A DNA stretch of 6,376 nt, taken from the NCBI GenBank assembly GCA_013203365.1, contig JABMQG010000069.1, positions 1-6,376 on the forward strand, written 5' to 3'. Position numbers and translations under genes: made by a program. Within the stretch, counting starts at the first letter, position 1; each line of letters opens with the position of its first letter. Origin of the DNA: Planctomycetota bacterium (GTDB lineage: Bacteria; Planctomycetota; Phycisphaerae; SM23-33; FEN-1343). This document shows, piece by piece, positions 1-6,129 of this stretch. The notes under the pieces were generated by a model. That model was not told the origin of the DNA. It worked only from the letters and a program-made list of their open reading frames with translations, and searched no databases.

Positions 1-893
1 CGTTCGCACATTCCTGGCCGATGTTCGTATCGCACGCGGCGTTGTTGAGCGGGCTGCTGGCGTGCGCCGTAGTGGACATTCGCCATTACATCGTGCCCTT
101 ACCCGTTATGTGGACGGTTTCGGTGATTGGTGCGGCGGCGGTGGCATATAGCCCGCACCCGTTTTTGCCGACCGCCTCGGCGACATCCGTCGCGATGGCC
201 CTATTGGCGGCGTTGGGGATTGTGGTATCGTTGGTGGCCGTGCGGAAAGGTTTCCTGACCCCGAGTTTTCTCGGCGCCGACGTCGAGTCAGTGGCTCCGA
301 AGAGCCGGGAACACAACGGCGGTGAGGTCTCGTCCAAGATCGGCAAAAAGCGAGGGACGGTCGGCGTAACCAGCGATGACGGCGTTTGCCCCCGGGTGGA
401 GATACTGCGGGAGCTTGTTTTTCTGGCGCCTGCGCTCATTCTTGCAGTTGTCGCGTGGGGGCTGGTTCGTTACGTACCCGCGGTTGGGTGCTGGTGGGGC
501 CAGTGGTTTGATTCGGCGGCGTATCCGCAACTTGCACCACGTCTGGCGGGTGTTGGCGGGTCGCTGTTTGCGTTCCTGGTGGGCGGCGCTTGGATATGGG
601 GCACGCGGATCCTTGCGACGCTGGCCTTTGGGCGTGAGGCCATGGGTATGGGCGACGTGCACATTCTTGCCGGCGTGGGGGCAGTCACCGGCTGGGCCGT
701 GCCGGCACTGGCGTTCTTCGTGGCGCCGGTGAGCGGAATCGTCGTGGTGCTGTACCTGTTCGTGACTCGCCGGCAACGGGAACTTCCCTATGGGCCGTGG
801 CTGGCGACAGGGACGGTGCTTGTAATGATCTTTTATGACGGCATAGTGGAATACATCTCTCCAGGCCTGAAGATTCTGGCCGGTATAGAATGA
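1..893 (+). CDS. Prepilin peptidase (A24 aspartic protease family), 5' partial
   Basis: Integral inner-membrane aspartic protease that would cleave the leader peptide of type IV prepilins or type II secretion pseudopilins. Both catalytic aspartate motifs of the A24 family are visible. The first is VVDIRHYIVP (Asp19 counted from the Met at base 21). The second is GMGDVHILAGVGAVTGW (Asp212), matching the GxGD signature. About six hydrophobic segments surround them. A hydrophilic loop of roughly 45 residues (about 85-130) separates the membrane segments between the two aspartates. The frame is open upstream of the Met at 21 to the window edge, and no purine-rich ribosome binding site precedes that Met, so the true start, and the CxxC N-terminal domain if present, probably lie outside the window. 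It ends 14 bases before the next gene. The family is clear; whether it serves pili or secretion cannot be told. Confidence 0.85.
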   Translation, partial: FAHSWPMFVSHAALLSGLLACAVVDIRHYIVPLPVMWTVSVIGAAAVAYSPHPFLPTASATSVAMALLAALGIVVSLVAVRKGFLTPSFLGADVESVAPKSREHNGGEVSSKIGKKRGTVGVTSDDGVCPRVEILRELVFLAPALILAVVAWGLVRYVPAVGCWWGQWFDSAAYPQLAPRLAGVGGSLFAFLVGGAWIWGTRILATLAFGREAMGMGDVHILAGVGAVTGWAVPALAFFVAPVSGIVVVLYLFVTRRQRELPYGPWLATGTVLVMIFYDGIVEYISPGLKILAGIE

Positions 894-907
894 AGGGAAC
901 ATGAATT

Positions 908-1189
908 ATGAAGAAGGTCAAGGCGATCGTCCTGCTAGGCATTCCCGTATTGCTGTTTGTCGCCGTGCTGATACTTATCTTGAACAACATGGACAAAGAC
1001 TGGCGGCTGAAGCTCTTCACAACAGACATCGTCGGCGCCCGCCGTGGTGTTGTCTTGTTTTTAGCCGCCGTGGTCGCCGTGATCGTTTGGAGCATATGCC
1101 GCATCTGCCTGCCGGCGGGCATCCGTGCGGTGCGGGCACTGAAAGAGAAAAAGCAGACAACAGCCCAGGGCACCCAGCAATCGCTCTAG
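908..1189 (+). CDS. Small two-helix membrane protein, LapA/DUF1049-like
   Basis: A 93-residue protein with two hydrophobic helices (about 6-26 and 48-70), a short polar segment between them (KDWRLKLF), and a basic, polar tail rich in Lys, Gln and Thr. This order, with the helix-Asn-short beta-like segment-helix-charged tail layout, resembles LapA (DUF1049) proteins, which in enterobacteria act with LapB in envelope assembly. The similarity here is by topology rather than by a firm motif, so the name is tentative. The ATG at 908 is preferred over the ATG at 901: AAGGGA at 893-898 lies 9 bases upstream of 908 but only 2 bases from 901. The Shine-Dalgarno overlaps the peptidase stop codon, so the two genes are probably co-transcribed and possibly translationally coupled. 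Confidence 0.65.
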   Translation: MKKVKAIVLLGIPVLLFVAVLILILNNMDKDWRLKLFTTDIVGARRGVVLFLAAVVAVIVWSICRICLPAGIRAVRALKEKKQTTAQGTQQSL

Positions 1190-1489
1190 CATTTCCGAGG
1201 GGTCGTGGTCGCGGCTATATTGAATGCGCACTGGATCATTGCATGCTTCGCCTCTTGCCGTGCAGCAATGCACTGAGTTGTCCGGTTTGCCGGCGTGGGC
1301 GATGGTGCTTTGGATCGGCTCATCTCAATTCAACCGGCACTGGCAAGTTGACAGACCATGATAATGCGTTCATTGTCTCTTTTAGCGGTTGCAATCGCGC
1401 AGACTTCGGTCAAAATAGTACGGTGCAGCCTGGGATGGTAGTGGGATCGGCAATGGACGCAATCGGGCTGAGCTGAAAAGGAGAATTCG
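1190..1489. other. 300-base intergenic region without a convincing gene
   Basis: No credible coding region, tRNA or recognised riboswitch is seen. One + strand frame stays open here (part of 901-1476), but it overlaps the small membrane protein in another frame and its Arg/Cys-rich translation resembles no family. An imperfect hairpin can form from ATTGC/TGC at 1238-1246 with GCA/GCAAT at 1262-1269 (one bulged A, 15-base loop), but no T run follows it, so it is not a convincing terminator. The region probably carries the promoter and leader of the downstream lipoprotein gene. Confidence 0.5.
1348..1376 (+). promoter_or_regulatory. Weak candidate sigma-70-type promoter for the OmpA-like gene
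   Basis: A perfect TTGACA (1348-1353) is followed after 17 bases by CATTGT (1371-1376), which keeps only A2, T3 and T6 of the TATAAT consensus. A second, equally weak pair is TTGCAA (1389-1394) with CAAAAT (1411-1416) at 16 bases. Both lie in the gap before the lipoprotein gene, where a promoter is expected. Single matches of this quality occur by chance, so this is a suggestion only. Confidence 0.22.
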
Positions 1490-2149
1490 ATGGGACGCGC
1501 AGGTATAGTTGGATTGATGTTCCTAGCGGCGATGGCCGGCTGTAACGCCGTTGCGAAGAAGGACTACGATGCCCTTCAGGTCCAATACAACGAACTGGAC
1601 GTCTTGAACTCGCAACTGAAGGGCCAGTTGGACGATTTGACCATGCGTGAGACGGAGTTGCAGGCTCAGGTGTTGGCTGAACGTCAGGGGCGGACTAGGG
1701 CCGAGGACGCTGCTGCAAAAATTGGTGGCGAGTTGGCAAAGGATCGTGGCGGCCCCGGAGCGAAGGGGTGGTCTGGCGTCGGCGAGCGGGCAGCCACGGA
1801 ATTCACGCTGGGCAGCGAGTTATTCGGCGGAGGCAAAGCGAAGCTGACCTCCGCGGGGCAGGCCCGTATAAAACAGGTGTCCGCCAGTATCCGGAGCAAG
1901 TACCCTGATGCGGCAGTGTTGGTCTACGGGCATACTGACAGCGATCCGATCCGTAAGAGTTCCTGGAAAGACAACCTCGAGCTGTCGTGCCAGCGAGCCA
2001 TGGCGGTAACGCGTGCCTTGATAGCCAATGGTCTTCCCGCCAAGAAAATTGAAACGATTGGGATGGGGAGCGAGCATCCGGTAGCCGCCAACACCTCGGC
2101 AGCCAACAAGGCCAAGAACCGCCGCGTGGTAATCAAGGTTTTGCAGTGA
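1490..2149 (+). CDS. OmpA-family peptidoglycan-binding lipoprotein
   Basis: A predicted lipoprotein that would tether the envelope to peptidoglycan from the outer (or periplasmic) membrane face. Residues 1-18 form a lipoprotein signal: basic start, hydrophobic core and a lipobox ending MAGC, with Cys18 as the lipidated residue. Residues about 24-83 are charged and heptad-like, consistent with a coiled coil. A Gly-rich linker follows. The C-terminal domain from about 105 to 219 is OmpA_C/MotB-like, with GHTD at 147-150, LSCQRAMAV around 165-173 (Arg169) and NKAKNRRVVI at 206-215. Asp150 and Arg169 match the residues that bind the diaminopimelate stem peptide in this family. The GHTDSDPI form resembles MotB-type domains, but there is no N-terminal MotB transmembrane helix. 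The start is supported by AAAAGGAG at 1476-1483, 6 bases upstream. hisH starts 19 bases after its stop. Confidence 0.88.
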   Translation: MGRAGIVGLMFLAAMAGCNAVAKKDYDALQVQYNELDVLNSQLKGQLDDLTMRETELQAQVLAERQGRTRAEDAAAKIGGELAKDRGGPGAKGWSGVGERAATEFTLGSELFGGGKAKLTSAGQARIKQVSASIRSKYPDAAVLVYGHTDSDPIRKSSWKDNLELSCQRAMAVTRALIANGLPAKKIETIGMGSEHPVAANTSAANKAKNRRVVIKVLQ

Positions 2150-2168
2150 CGGTGGCGGTGACTGGCGG

Positions 2169-2789
2169 ATGATTGCGATTGTCGACTACGGAATGGGCAA
2201 TCTTCGTAGCGTCGCCAAGGCCATCGAGCTAATTGGCGGGCGGGCGAAGATTGTGGACACAGCCGAGGAGATTCTCTCGGCGCAGAAGCTGATCCTGCCT
2301 GGCGTGGGTGCCTTTGGCGATGCCATGGAGAATCTTCGCCGGTTGGGGCTGATCGAGCCGATCAAGCTGGCAATAGCCGAGGGTCGGCCTTTTTTAGGTA
2401 TCTGCCTGGGGCTGCAGTTGCTTTTCGGCGTCGGGCATGAGGACGGCCGGCACGCCGGACTGGACGTACTGGGCGGTGCCGTCGTGAGGTTCGATTTCTC
2501 GAGCGTCGCCGGCGGCGAAGGCCTTGCAATTCCGCACATGGGCTGGAACACGATCCATTGGCAGCGAGACTGTCCGCTCTTCAGGGGCCTGGAGAGCGGG
2601 GTCTATGTCTATTTCGTACACAGCTATCACGTAGTGCCCGAGCAGGCCGACATTGAAGCGACCAGCACGCGCTATGGTTATGCCTTTACCTCCAGCATCT
2701 GGAGTGGCAATATGTTTGCCACGCAGTTCCATCCGGAGAAAAGCCAGTCCGTCGGGCTGAAGATGATGGCCAATTTCGTGGGTCTGTGA
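2169..2789 (+). CDS. hisH: Imidazole glycerol phosphate synthase, glutamine amidotransferase subunit HisH
   Basis: HisH hydrolyses glutamine and channels ammonia to HisF. The HisH-HisF complex converts PRFAR to imidazole glycerol phosphate (histidine pathway) and AICAR (fed back to purine synthesis). It is a class I glutaminase in the cytoplasm. The 206-residue length is normal for the family. Visible motifs are MIAIVDYGMGNL at the N terminus, the oxyanion-strand PGVGAF (44-49), the nucleophile elbow GICLGLQLL with Cys79, IPHMGWN, VHSYH, and QFHPEKS with His188 and Glu190. The Cys-His-Glu triad is therefore complete. The ATG at 2169 gives the expected family N terminus, although the Shine-Dalgarno is weak (GGCGG). 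HisF, HisA and the other his genes are absent from the window, so hisH is separated from at least its immediate usual partners here. A terminator-like hairpin follows directly after the stop. Confidence 0.97.
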   Translation: MIAIVDYGMGNLRSVAKAIELIGGRAKIVDTAEEILSAQKLILPGVGAFGDAMENLRRLGLIEPIKLAIAEGRPFLGICLGLQLLFGVGHEDGRHAGLDVLGGAVVRFDFSSVAGGEGLAIPHMGWNTIHWQRDCPLFRGLESGVYVYFVHSYHVVPEQADIEATSTRYGYAFTSSIWSGNMFATQFHPEKSQSVGLKMMANFVGL

Positions 2790-2790
2790 C

Positions 2791-2810
2791 GGGCTTGATA
2801 GCCCTTTTTT
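2791..2810 (+). terminator. Rho-independent terminator-like hairpin between hisH and fchA
   Basis: GGGCT (2791-2795), loop TGAT, AGCCC (2800-2804), then six T residues (2805-2810). The 5-base stem is perfect and the T tract follows directly, which is the classic intrinsic terminator layout, though the stem is short. It begins one base after the hisH stop codon and its T tract touches the GGGAG ribosome binding site of the next gene (2811-2815). It could end the hisH transcript fully or partly. Being so close to the Shine-Dalgarno, it could instead affect translation of fchA. Confidence 0.55.
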
Positions 2811-2821
2811 GGGAGAAACTT

Positions 2822-3442
2822 ATGCCGGAAACTATAAACCTGACGGCTCAATCGGTGGCGGAGTTCATCTCGGCCACGGCAGCGCGAACACCGACCCCTG
2901 GCGGCGGCAGCGTAGCCGGGGTGGTGGGGGCTTTGGGGACGGGTCTAGGTGAGATGGCGTTGGCGTTCACTCGTGGGAAGAAGAAATTTGCCGAGCATGA
3001 GGCCGCCTACGAAATCATGGCCAATCGCTTGGAAAAGGCACGGCAGATGTTCATGTGCCTGGTGGCTGAGGACATGGCCGCTTACGCCTTGTATCAGGAG
3101 GCTTCCCGATATGAAGGTCCGGACAAGGCCCGGAAAGAGCAGCTTGCCCTGGCCGCGGCCATCAACGTACCTCGCGAGATGGCCAAGGTGGCCCTTGTTG
3201 TGCTGGATGAACTGGCGTCACTGCTGGACCGCTGCAACAGGTACCTGCTCACCGATTTGGCTGGTGGGGCAGTTTTGTTGGAGGCGGTGGTGAAGCTGTG
3301 CGACTACAACGTTCGGATCAACGCCCCAAACTGTGCCGACAAGAAAATCGGTGAAGAGATCCTTAAATCCAGCACCCTCGACTGCGAGAAGGCCAAGGCC
3401 CTAGTGGAGAGGATTGAGGCCAGTGTCAAGCAGCAGATATGA
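2822..3442 (+). CDS. fchA: Stand-alone cyclodeaminase / methenyl-THF cyclohydrolase (FTCD C-terminal domain family)
   Basis: An all-helical cytoplasmic enzyme of the formiminotransferase-cyclodeaminase family. Stand-alone members are either formimino-THF cyclodeaminases or 5,10-methenyl-THF cyclohydrolases (FchA) that interconvert methenyl-THF and 10-formyl-THF. The 206-residue length suits a single-domain member. Seen motifs are PTPGGGSVAG (24-33) with the following Gly/Ala-rich helix, EDMAAY (83-88) in the position of the conserved D-x-x-A-F/Y, TDLAGGA in the TDLGVAA-like position, and NVRIN (163-167). The start at ATG 2822 is chosen because GGGAG lies 6 bases upstream and the protein then begins at the family's usual place. 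An in-frame GTG at 2786 would add 12 residues encoded by the terminator hairpin and is unlikely. No formiminotransferase, hutH or other histidine-degradation gene is beside it, so a folate C1 role is favoured over histidine catabolism (inference). Confidence 0.88.
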   Translation: MPETINLTAQSVAEFISATAARTPTPGGGSVAGVVGALGTGLGEMALAFTRGKKKFAEHEAAYEIMANRLEKARQMFMCLVAEDMAAYALYQEASRYEGPDKARKEQLALAAAINVPREMAKVALVVLDELASLLDRCNRYLLTDLAGGAVLLEAVVKLCDYNVRINAPNCADKKIGEEILKSSTLDCEKAKALVERIEASVKQQI

Positions 3443-3495
3443 CCTCAAAGGACGCCGGGGCTACGGACAGCGAGAAGGGCGGACAGGCCGCTTGA
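3439..3495 (+). CDS. Possible 18-residue ORF overlapping the fchA stop (doubtful)
   Basis: An ATG at 3439 overlaps the fchA TGA in the ATGA arrangement typical of translational coupling. It encodes MTSKDAGATDSEKGGQAA and stops at 3493-3495. Third positions are mostly G or C, as in the neighbouring genes. Past the TGA the same frame continues for 20 codons (DKERVFRRYV and on) to a second TGA near 3556. It may be a chance ORF, the start of a gene now broken by a stop, or a real small peptide. No family is recognised. Confidence 0.15.
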   Translation: MTSKDAGATDSEKGGQAA

Positions 3496-3582
3496 GATAA
3501 GGAACGTGTTTTTCGCAGGTATGTGTGCCGTCAGTCCGCTCCAAGCCGGGGCTCATGAAATGCCGCGGTTTTCCCCTGGTAG

Positions 3583-4854
3583 CTATGGTAGGGTGCCTCG
3601 GGCGATGATACCTTCGACAACCCGCGCAACTGCGATGTCCATTGCCGCGTGGCGCATGGGCTCGTTCTTCGCGGATGCGAGGTGGTGGACGCGGCTGAAC
3701 GTTTCCTTAAGCCGGCCGGCTAGCCGGCGTTCCACTTCCTCGATCGGCGTCTGTTCTCGCTGCGTTTCCTGTGTGTATTCCAGGTAGGAGACGAACACCC
3801 CGCCGGCGTTGCAGAGTATGTCTGGTATGACGAATATCCCTCGGCTGTTGAGAATTTCATCCGCCTTGGGCGTCGTGGGGGCGTTGGCACCCTCGGCTAT
3901 GAGTTTGGCTTGTATCTTGCCGGCGTTTTCGCCTGTTATGACCGAGCCGGTGGCGGCGGGAATGAGAATGTCGCAATCTGTCTGGAGCAGTTGTTCATTG
4001 GAGATGGCCTTTCCGCCGGGGAAGCCTCGGACGCCGTCGGCGGTTCGGACATGGTTTGCCAGTGTTGGTATGTCCAACCCGTCGGGATTGCAGGTGCCAC
4101 CGGTAATATCAGCCACAGCCACGATCTTGGCGTGTCGGCGGGCCAATTCAACGGCGGCGACGCCGCCCACGTTTCCAAAGCCCTGAATCGCGACTCGCTG
4201 GTGTGAGAAGTTCATGCCGAGACGTTCGCAAGCGGCCTCTATGGCGTAGACCACGCCTTTGCCGGTCGCTTCTCGCCGCCCGACGATGCCTCCGAGAATG
4301 ACCGGTTTGCCGGTGACAAAGCACCCCCTGGTGATGGCGGTTCCGGTGGCATAGCTGACGCAGTCGCGGACATGGCCCATGTCCTGCTCGTTGGTTCCCA
4401 TATCCGGTGCCGGTACGTAGACTTCAGGGCCTATGTGTCGCCTGACGCCGTTGGTGAAGGAGCGGATGACTGCCTCTTTTGCAACGGGCGCAAGCGACGC
4501 CGGGTCGCATCTGATACCGGCCTTTCCTCCGCCGAACGGCACGCCGACCAGTGCGGACTTCCAGGTCATTTCCATAGACAGCCCGACAATCTCGTCCCTG
4601 CTGACCGAGTCTGTCATTCGAATTCCACCCTTGGCCGGGCCTAGCGTATCGTTGTGGCGTGAGATAAAGGCCTTGATATGGGCCCGCTTGCCGTCGGGCA
4701 GTCTCGGGTCAAGCCAGATCTCTATGACTTCTTTCGGCTCGGCGATCATAGCTAAGACCTCGCTGTCCAGGTCGAGGCGTTTGGCTGCCTGCTCGATGTT
4801 CCACACTGCCGTCTCAAGAATACCTTGTGTCTTGGCTCGGATATTTGTATCCAT
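3583..4854 (-). CDS. gdhA: Glutamate dehydrogenase (NAD(P)-dependent)
   Basis: Cytoplasmic enzyme for reversible oxidative deamination of L-glutamate to 2-oxoglutarate and ammonia, linking nitrogen assimilation or amino acid catabolism with the TCA cycle. The 423-residue length is normal for hexameric bacterial GDH. Residues K75 (GPAKGGIRM), K99 (MTWKSAL), K111 (VPFGGGKAG) and D151 (PAPDMGT) have the spacings 24, 12 and 40. By recollection these equal those of the substrate-binding and catalytic residues K89, K113, K125 and D165 in Clostridium symbiosum GDH. K75 together with Ser356 (GGVFVSYLEY) is expected to hold the gamma-carboxylate, which favours glutamate over leucine, valine or phenylalanine. 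The Rossmann motif is GFGNVG (225-230). Cofactor preference cannot be decided. The ATG at 4854 has AGGAA 8 bases upstream (4863-4867). It lies 34 bases downstream of anmK and is probably the last gene of that operon. Confidence 0.96.
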   Translation of the reverse strand: MDTNIRAKTQGILETAVWNIEQAAKRLDLDSEVLAMIAEPKEVIEIWLDPRLPDGKRAHIKAFISRHNDTLGPAKGGIRMTDSVSRDEIVGLSMEMTWKSALVGVPFGGGKAGIRCDPASLAPVAKEAVIRSFTNGVRRHIGPEVYVPAPDMGTNEQDMGHVRDCVSYATGTAITRGCFVTGKPVILGGIVGRREATGKGVVYAIEAACERLGMNFSHQRVAIQGFGNVGGVAAVELARRHAKIVAVADITGGTCNPDGLDIPTLANHVRTADGVRGFPGGKAISNEQLLQTDCDILIPAATGSVITGENAGKIQAKLIAEGANAPTTPKADEILNSRGIFVIPDILCNAGGVFVSYLEYTQETQREQTPIEEVERRLAGRLKETFSRVHHLASAKNEPMRHAAMDIAVARVVEGIIARGTLP

Positions 4855-4888
4855 AATGCGTGTTCCTGTCAGATGTTGCTGTAGTGCG

Positions 4889-6052
4889 TCATACTTGCGT
4901 TACGCTGCCCAACAGTGCCTTTCTTTTCGCCCCTGTAACTGCGGGTATATTTGCCGGCACACCGTCCAGGCGGGCGGCGGCGAGCATGGCGAAGCTGAGT
5001 GCCTCATTTGCCGTGACGTCGACGTCGAAGCGTTCGAGGTTCACTGTGCCGGCCGGCAGGAGCAGCTTTCGTAGAAGCAGCACGAGCGTAATATTTTTTG
5101 CGCCACCGCCGCAGACTATTACCTCATGAGGGTTCTCAGTCAGCGTTCCGATCGCCCTGGCGATGCTTCGGGCGGTCAGCTCGGTAGTAGTGGCGATCAG
5201 CTCGGCCGGCGTAACGTTGTGTTTGTCGGCCATCAGCTCAAGGCGCTCCATGAAGGTTCGTCCCCATTGGTCTCGGCTGCATCTCTTGGCGGCGGATTGG
5301 TGGAAGTGGGATTGGGCGAGCAGTTCGCTCAATAGGGCCTGGTTTGGCTTGGCGGCGGCGGCGATAGCGCCGTCGGCGTCGTAAGGCTTGCTGAAATGCC
5401 GCCAACACAGCGCGTCTATGACCGCGTTGCCCGGTCCGCTGTTAAGGGCGAGCGTGTCGGCAGGGAAACCACCGGCCGGCAGGAAGGTTATGCTGGCTAC
5501 CCCGCCGATGTCGACCAGCACGCGGGCTTTTCGCTCATGGTGCAGCAGGATGTAGTTTGGCCAGGCCTCCAGCGGCCCACCTACCCCGCTGACGGCGAGG
5601 TCGCCTTGGTCAAAGTCGGCCACGACCGGTAGCTGGGTCTGCTCAACAATGACTGCTGGTGAGCCCACTTGCAGTGCTGCGCCGATTACAGGTGCCTCGG
5701 ACCCCTCAGTCTGAGGCGGGACGTAGGCGATGCCATGACCATGCGAGCCGACGGCGGCGATCTTCCCTATGCTGATTCGACAGGCCTTGCGCAGCGAGTT
5801 AGCCGCGTCGGCAAAGACCAGAGCGACGTCGCGGTCCAGCAGTGCCAGTTCCACCGGAGAAAGGTTTTGGCCGCCGCCGGCTGAGAGAAGTCGATGTCGC
5901 AGCTGTTCGCCGTACGGCAAGAACTCATGCCTCACCTGTCGGGCGGCCATCGCCTCTGCCGATCCGGCGATCGCGACCATAACGGCATCGACGCCATCGG
6001 CGGTAGCGCCGCTCGCAAGGCCGATAAGATATCGCTCAGTGAGTTTAGCCAT
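4889..6052 (-). CDS. anmK: Anhydro-N-acetylmuramic acid kinase family protein (AnmK), divergent
   Basis: AnmK hydrolyses and phosphorylates 1,6-anhydro-MurNAc from peptidoglycan turnover to MurNAc-6-phosphate, using ATP, in the cytoplasm. The family is recognisable over the whole 387 residues: GLASGATADGVDAV (11-24), VGSHGHG (101-107), LQVGSPAVI (127-135), VVADFDQGDLAVSGVGGPL (143-161), DIGGVASIT (181-189), NSGPGNAVIDA (204-214), KPYDADGA (222-229), TELTARSIARAI, VCGGGAKN and the C-terminal EALSFAMLAA and VTGA. Several signatures depart from consensus: SGTS to SGAT, GDPAVI to GSPAVI, GGQGAPL to SGVGGPL, DTGPGN to NSGPGN and KSTGRE to KRCSRD. The start is uncertain. ATG 6052 gives the family's usual seven or so residues before the ATP motif. 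ATG 6091 (13 residues longer) is possible. ATG 6193 would overlap the amidase and adds an unlike, Arg/Pro-rich segment. None has a clear Shine-Dalgarno. Confidence 0.85.
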   Translation of the reverse strand: MAKLTERYLIGLASGATADGVDAVMVAIAGSAEAMAARQVRHEFLPYGEQLRHRLLSAGGGQNLSPVELALLDRDVALVFADAANSLRKACRISIGKIAAVGSHGHGIAYVPPQTEGSEAPVIGAALQVGSPAVIVEQTQLPVVADFDQGDLAVSGVGGPLEAWPNYILLHHERKARVLVDIGGVASITFLPAGGFPADTLALNSGPGNAVIDALCWRHFSKPYDADGAIAAAAKPNQALLSELLAQSHFHQSAAKRCSRDQWGRTFMERLELMADKHNVTPAELIATTTELTARSIARAIGTLTENPHEVIVCGGGAKNITLVLLLRKLLLPAGTVNLERFDVDVTANEALSFAMLAAARLDGVPANIPAVTGAKRKALLGSVTQV

Positions 6053-6129
6053 GGTTGATAGCGGCAGGATACCGTAGTCCGGTTTGGACATACAACACGG
6101 ATTTATTGCTTGGTCTGGGCGGTTGGCCG

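Noticed and set aside
901..1476. 191-codon + strand ORF overlapping the small membrane protein and the following gap
   Set aside because: Its ATG is only 2 bases after the Shine-Dalgarno, its translation is Arg/Cys/His-rich with no domain, and the overlapping frame at 908 gives a sensible two-helix membrane protein.
2786..2821. GTG start at 2786 giving fchA an extra 12 residues and an overlap with hisH
   Set aside because: The extra codons are the terminator hairpin, and a good Shine-Dalgarno sits 6 bases before ATG 2822, where the family normally begins.
3454..3553. 9-base direct repeat GCCGGGGCT at 3454-3462 and 3545-3553
   Set aside because: A short GC-rich match in GC-rich DNA, with no inserted element or flanking structure; probably chance.
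3443..3582. Bidirectional terminator expected between the convergent fchA and gdhA genes
   Set aside because: Only a 4-base stem (GCGG/CCGC near 3478-3491) is seen, with no adjacent T run on either strand, so no terminator is called.
3506..3787. 93-codon + strand ORF with a signal-peptide-like start (MFFAGMCAVSPLQAGAHE)
   Set aside because: Most of it is antisense to the well-supported gdhA 3' end, and its GTG start is only 2 bases from the nearest AAGGA.
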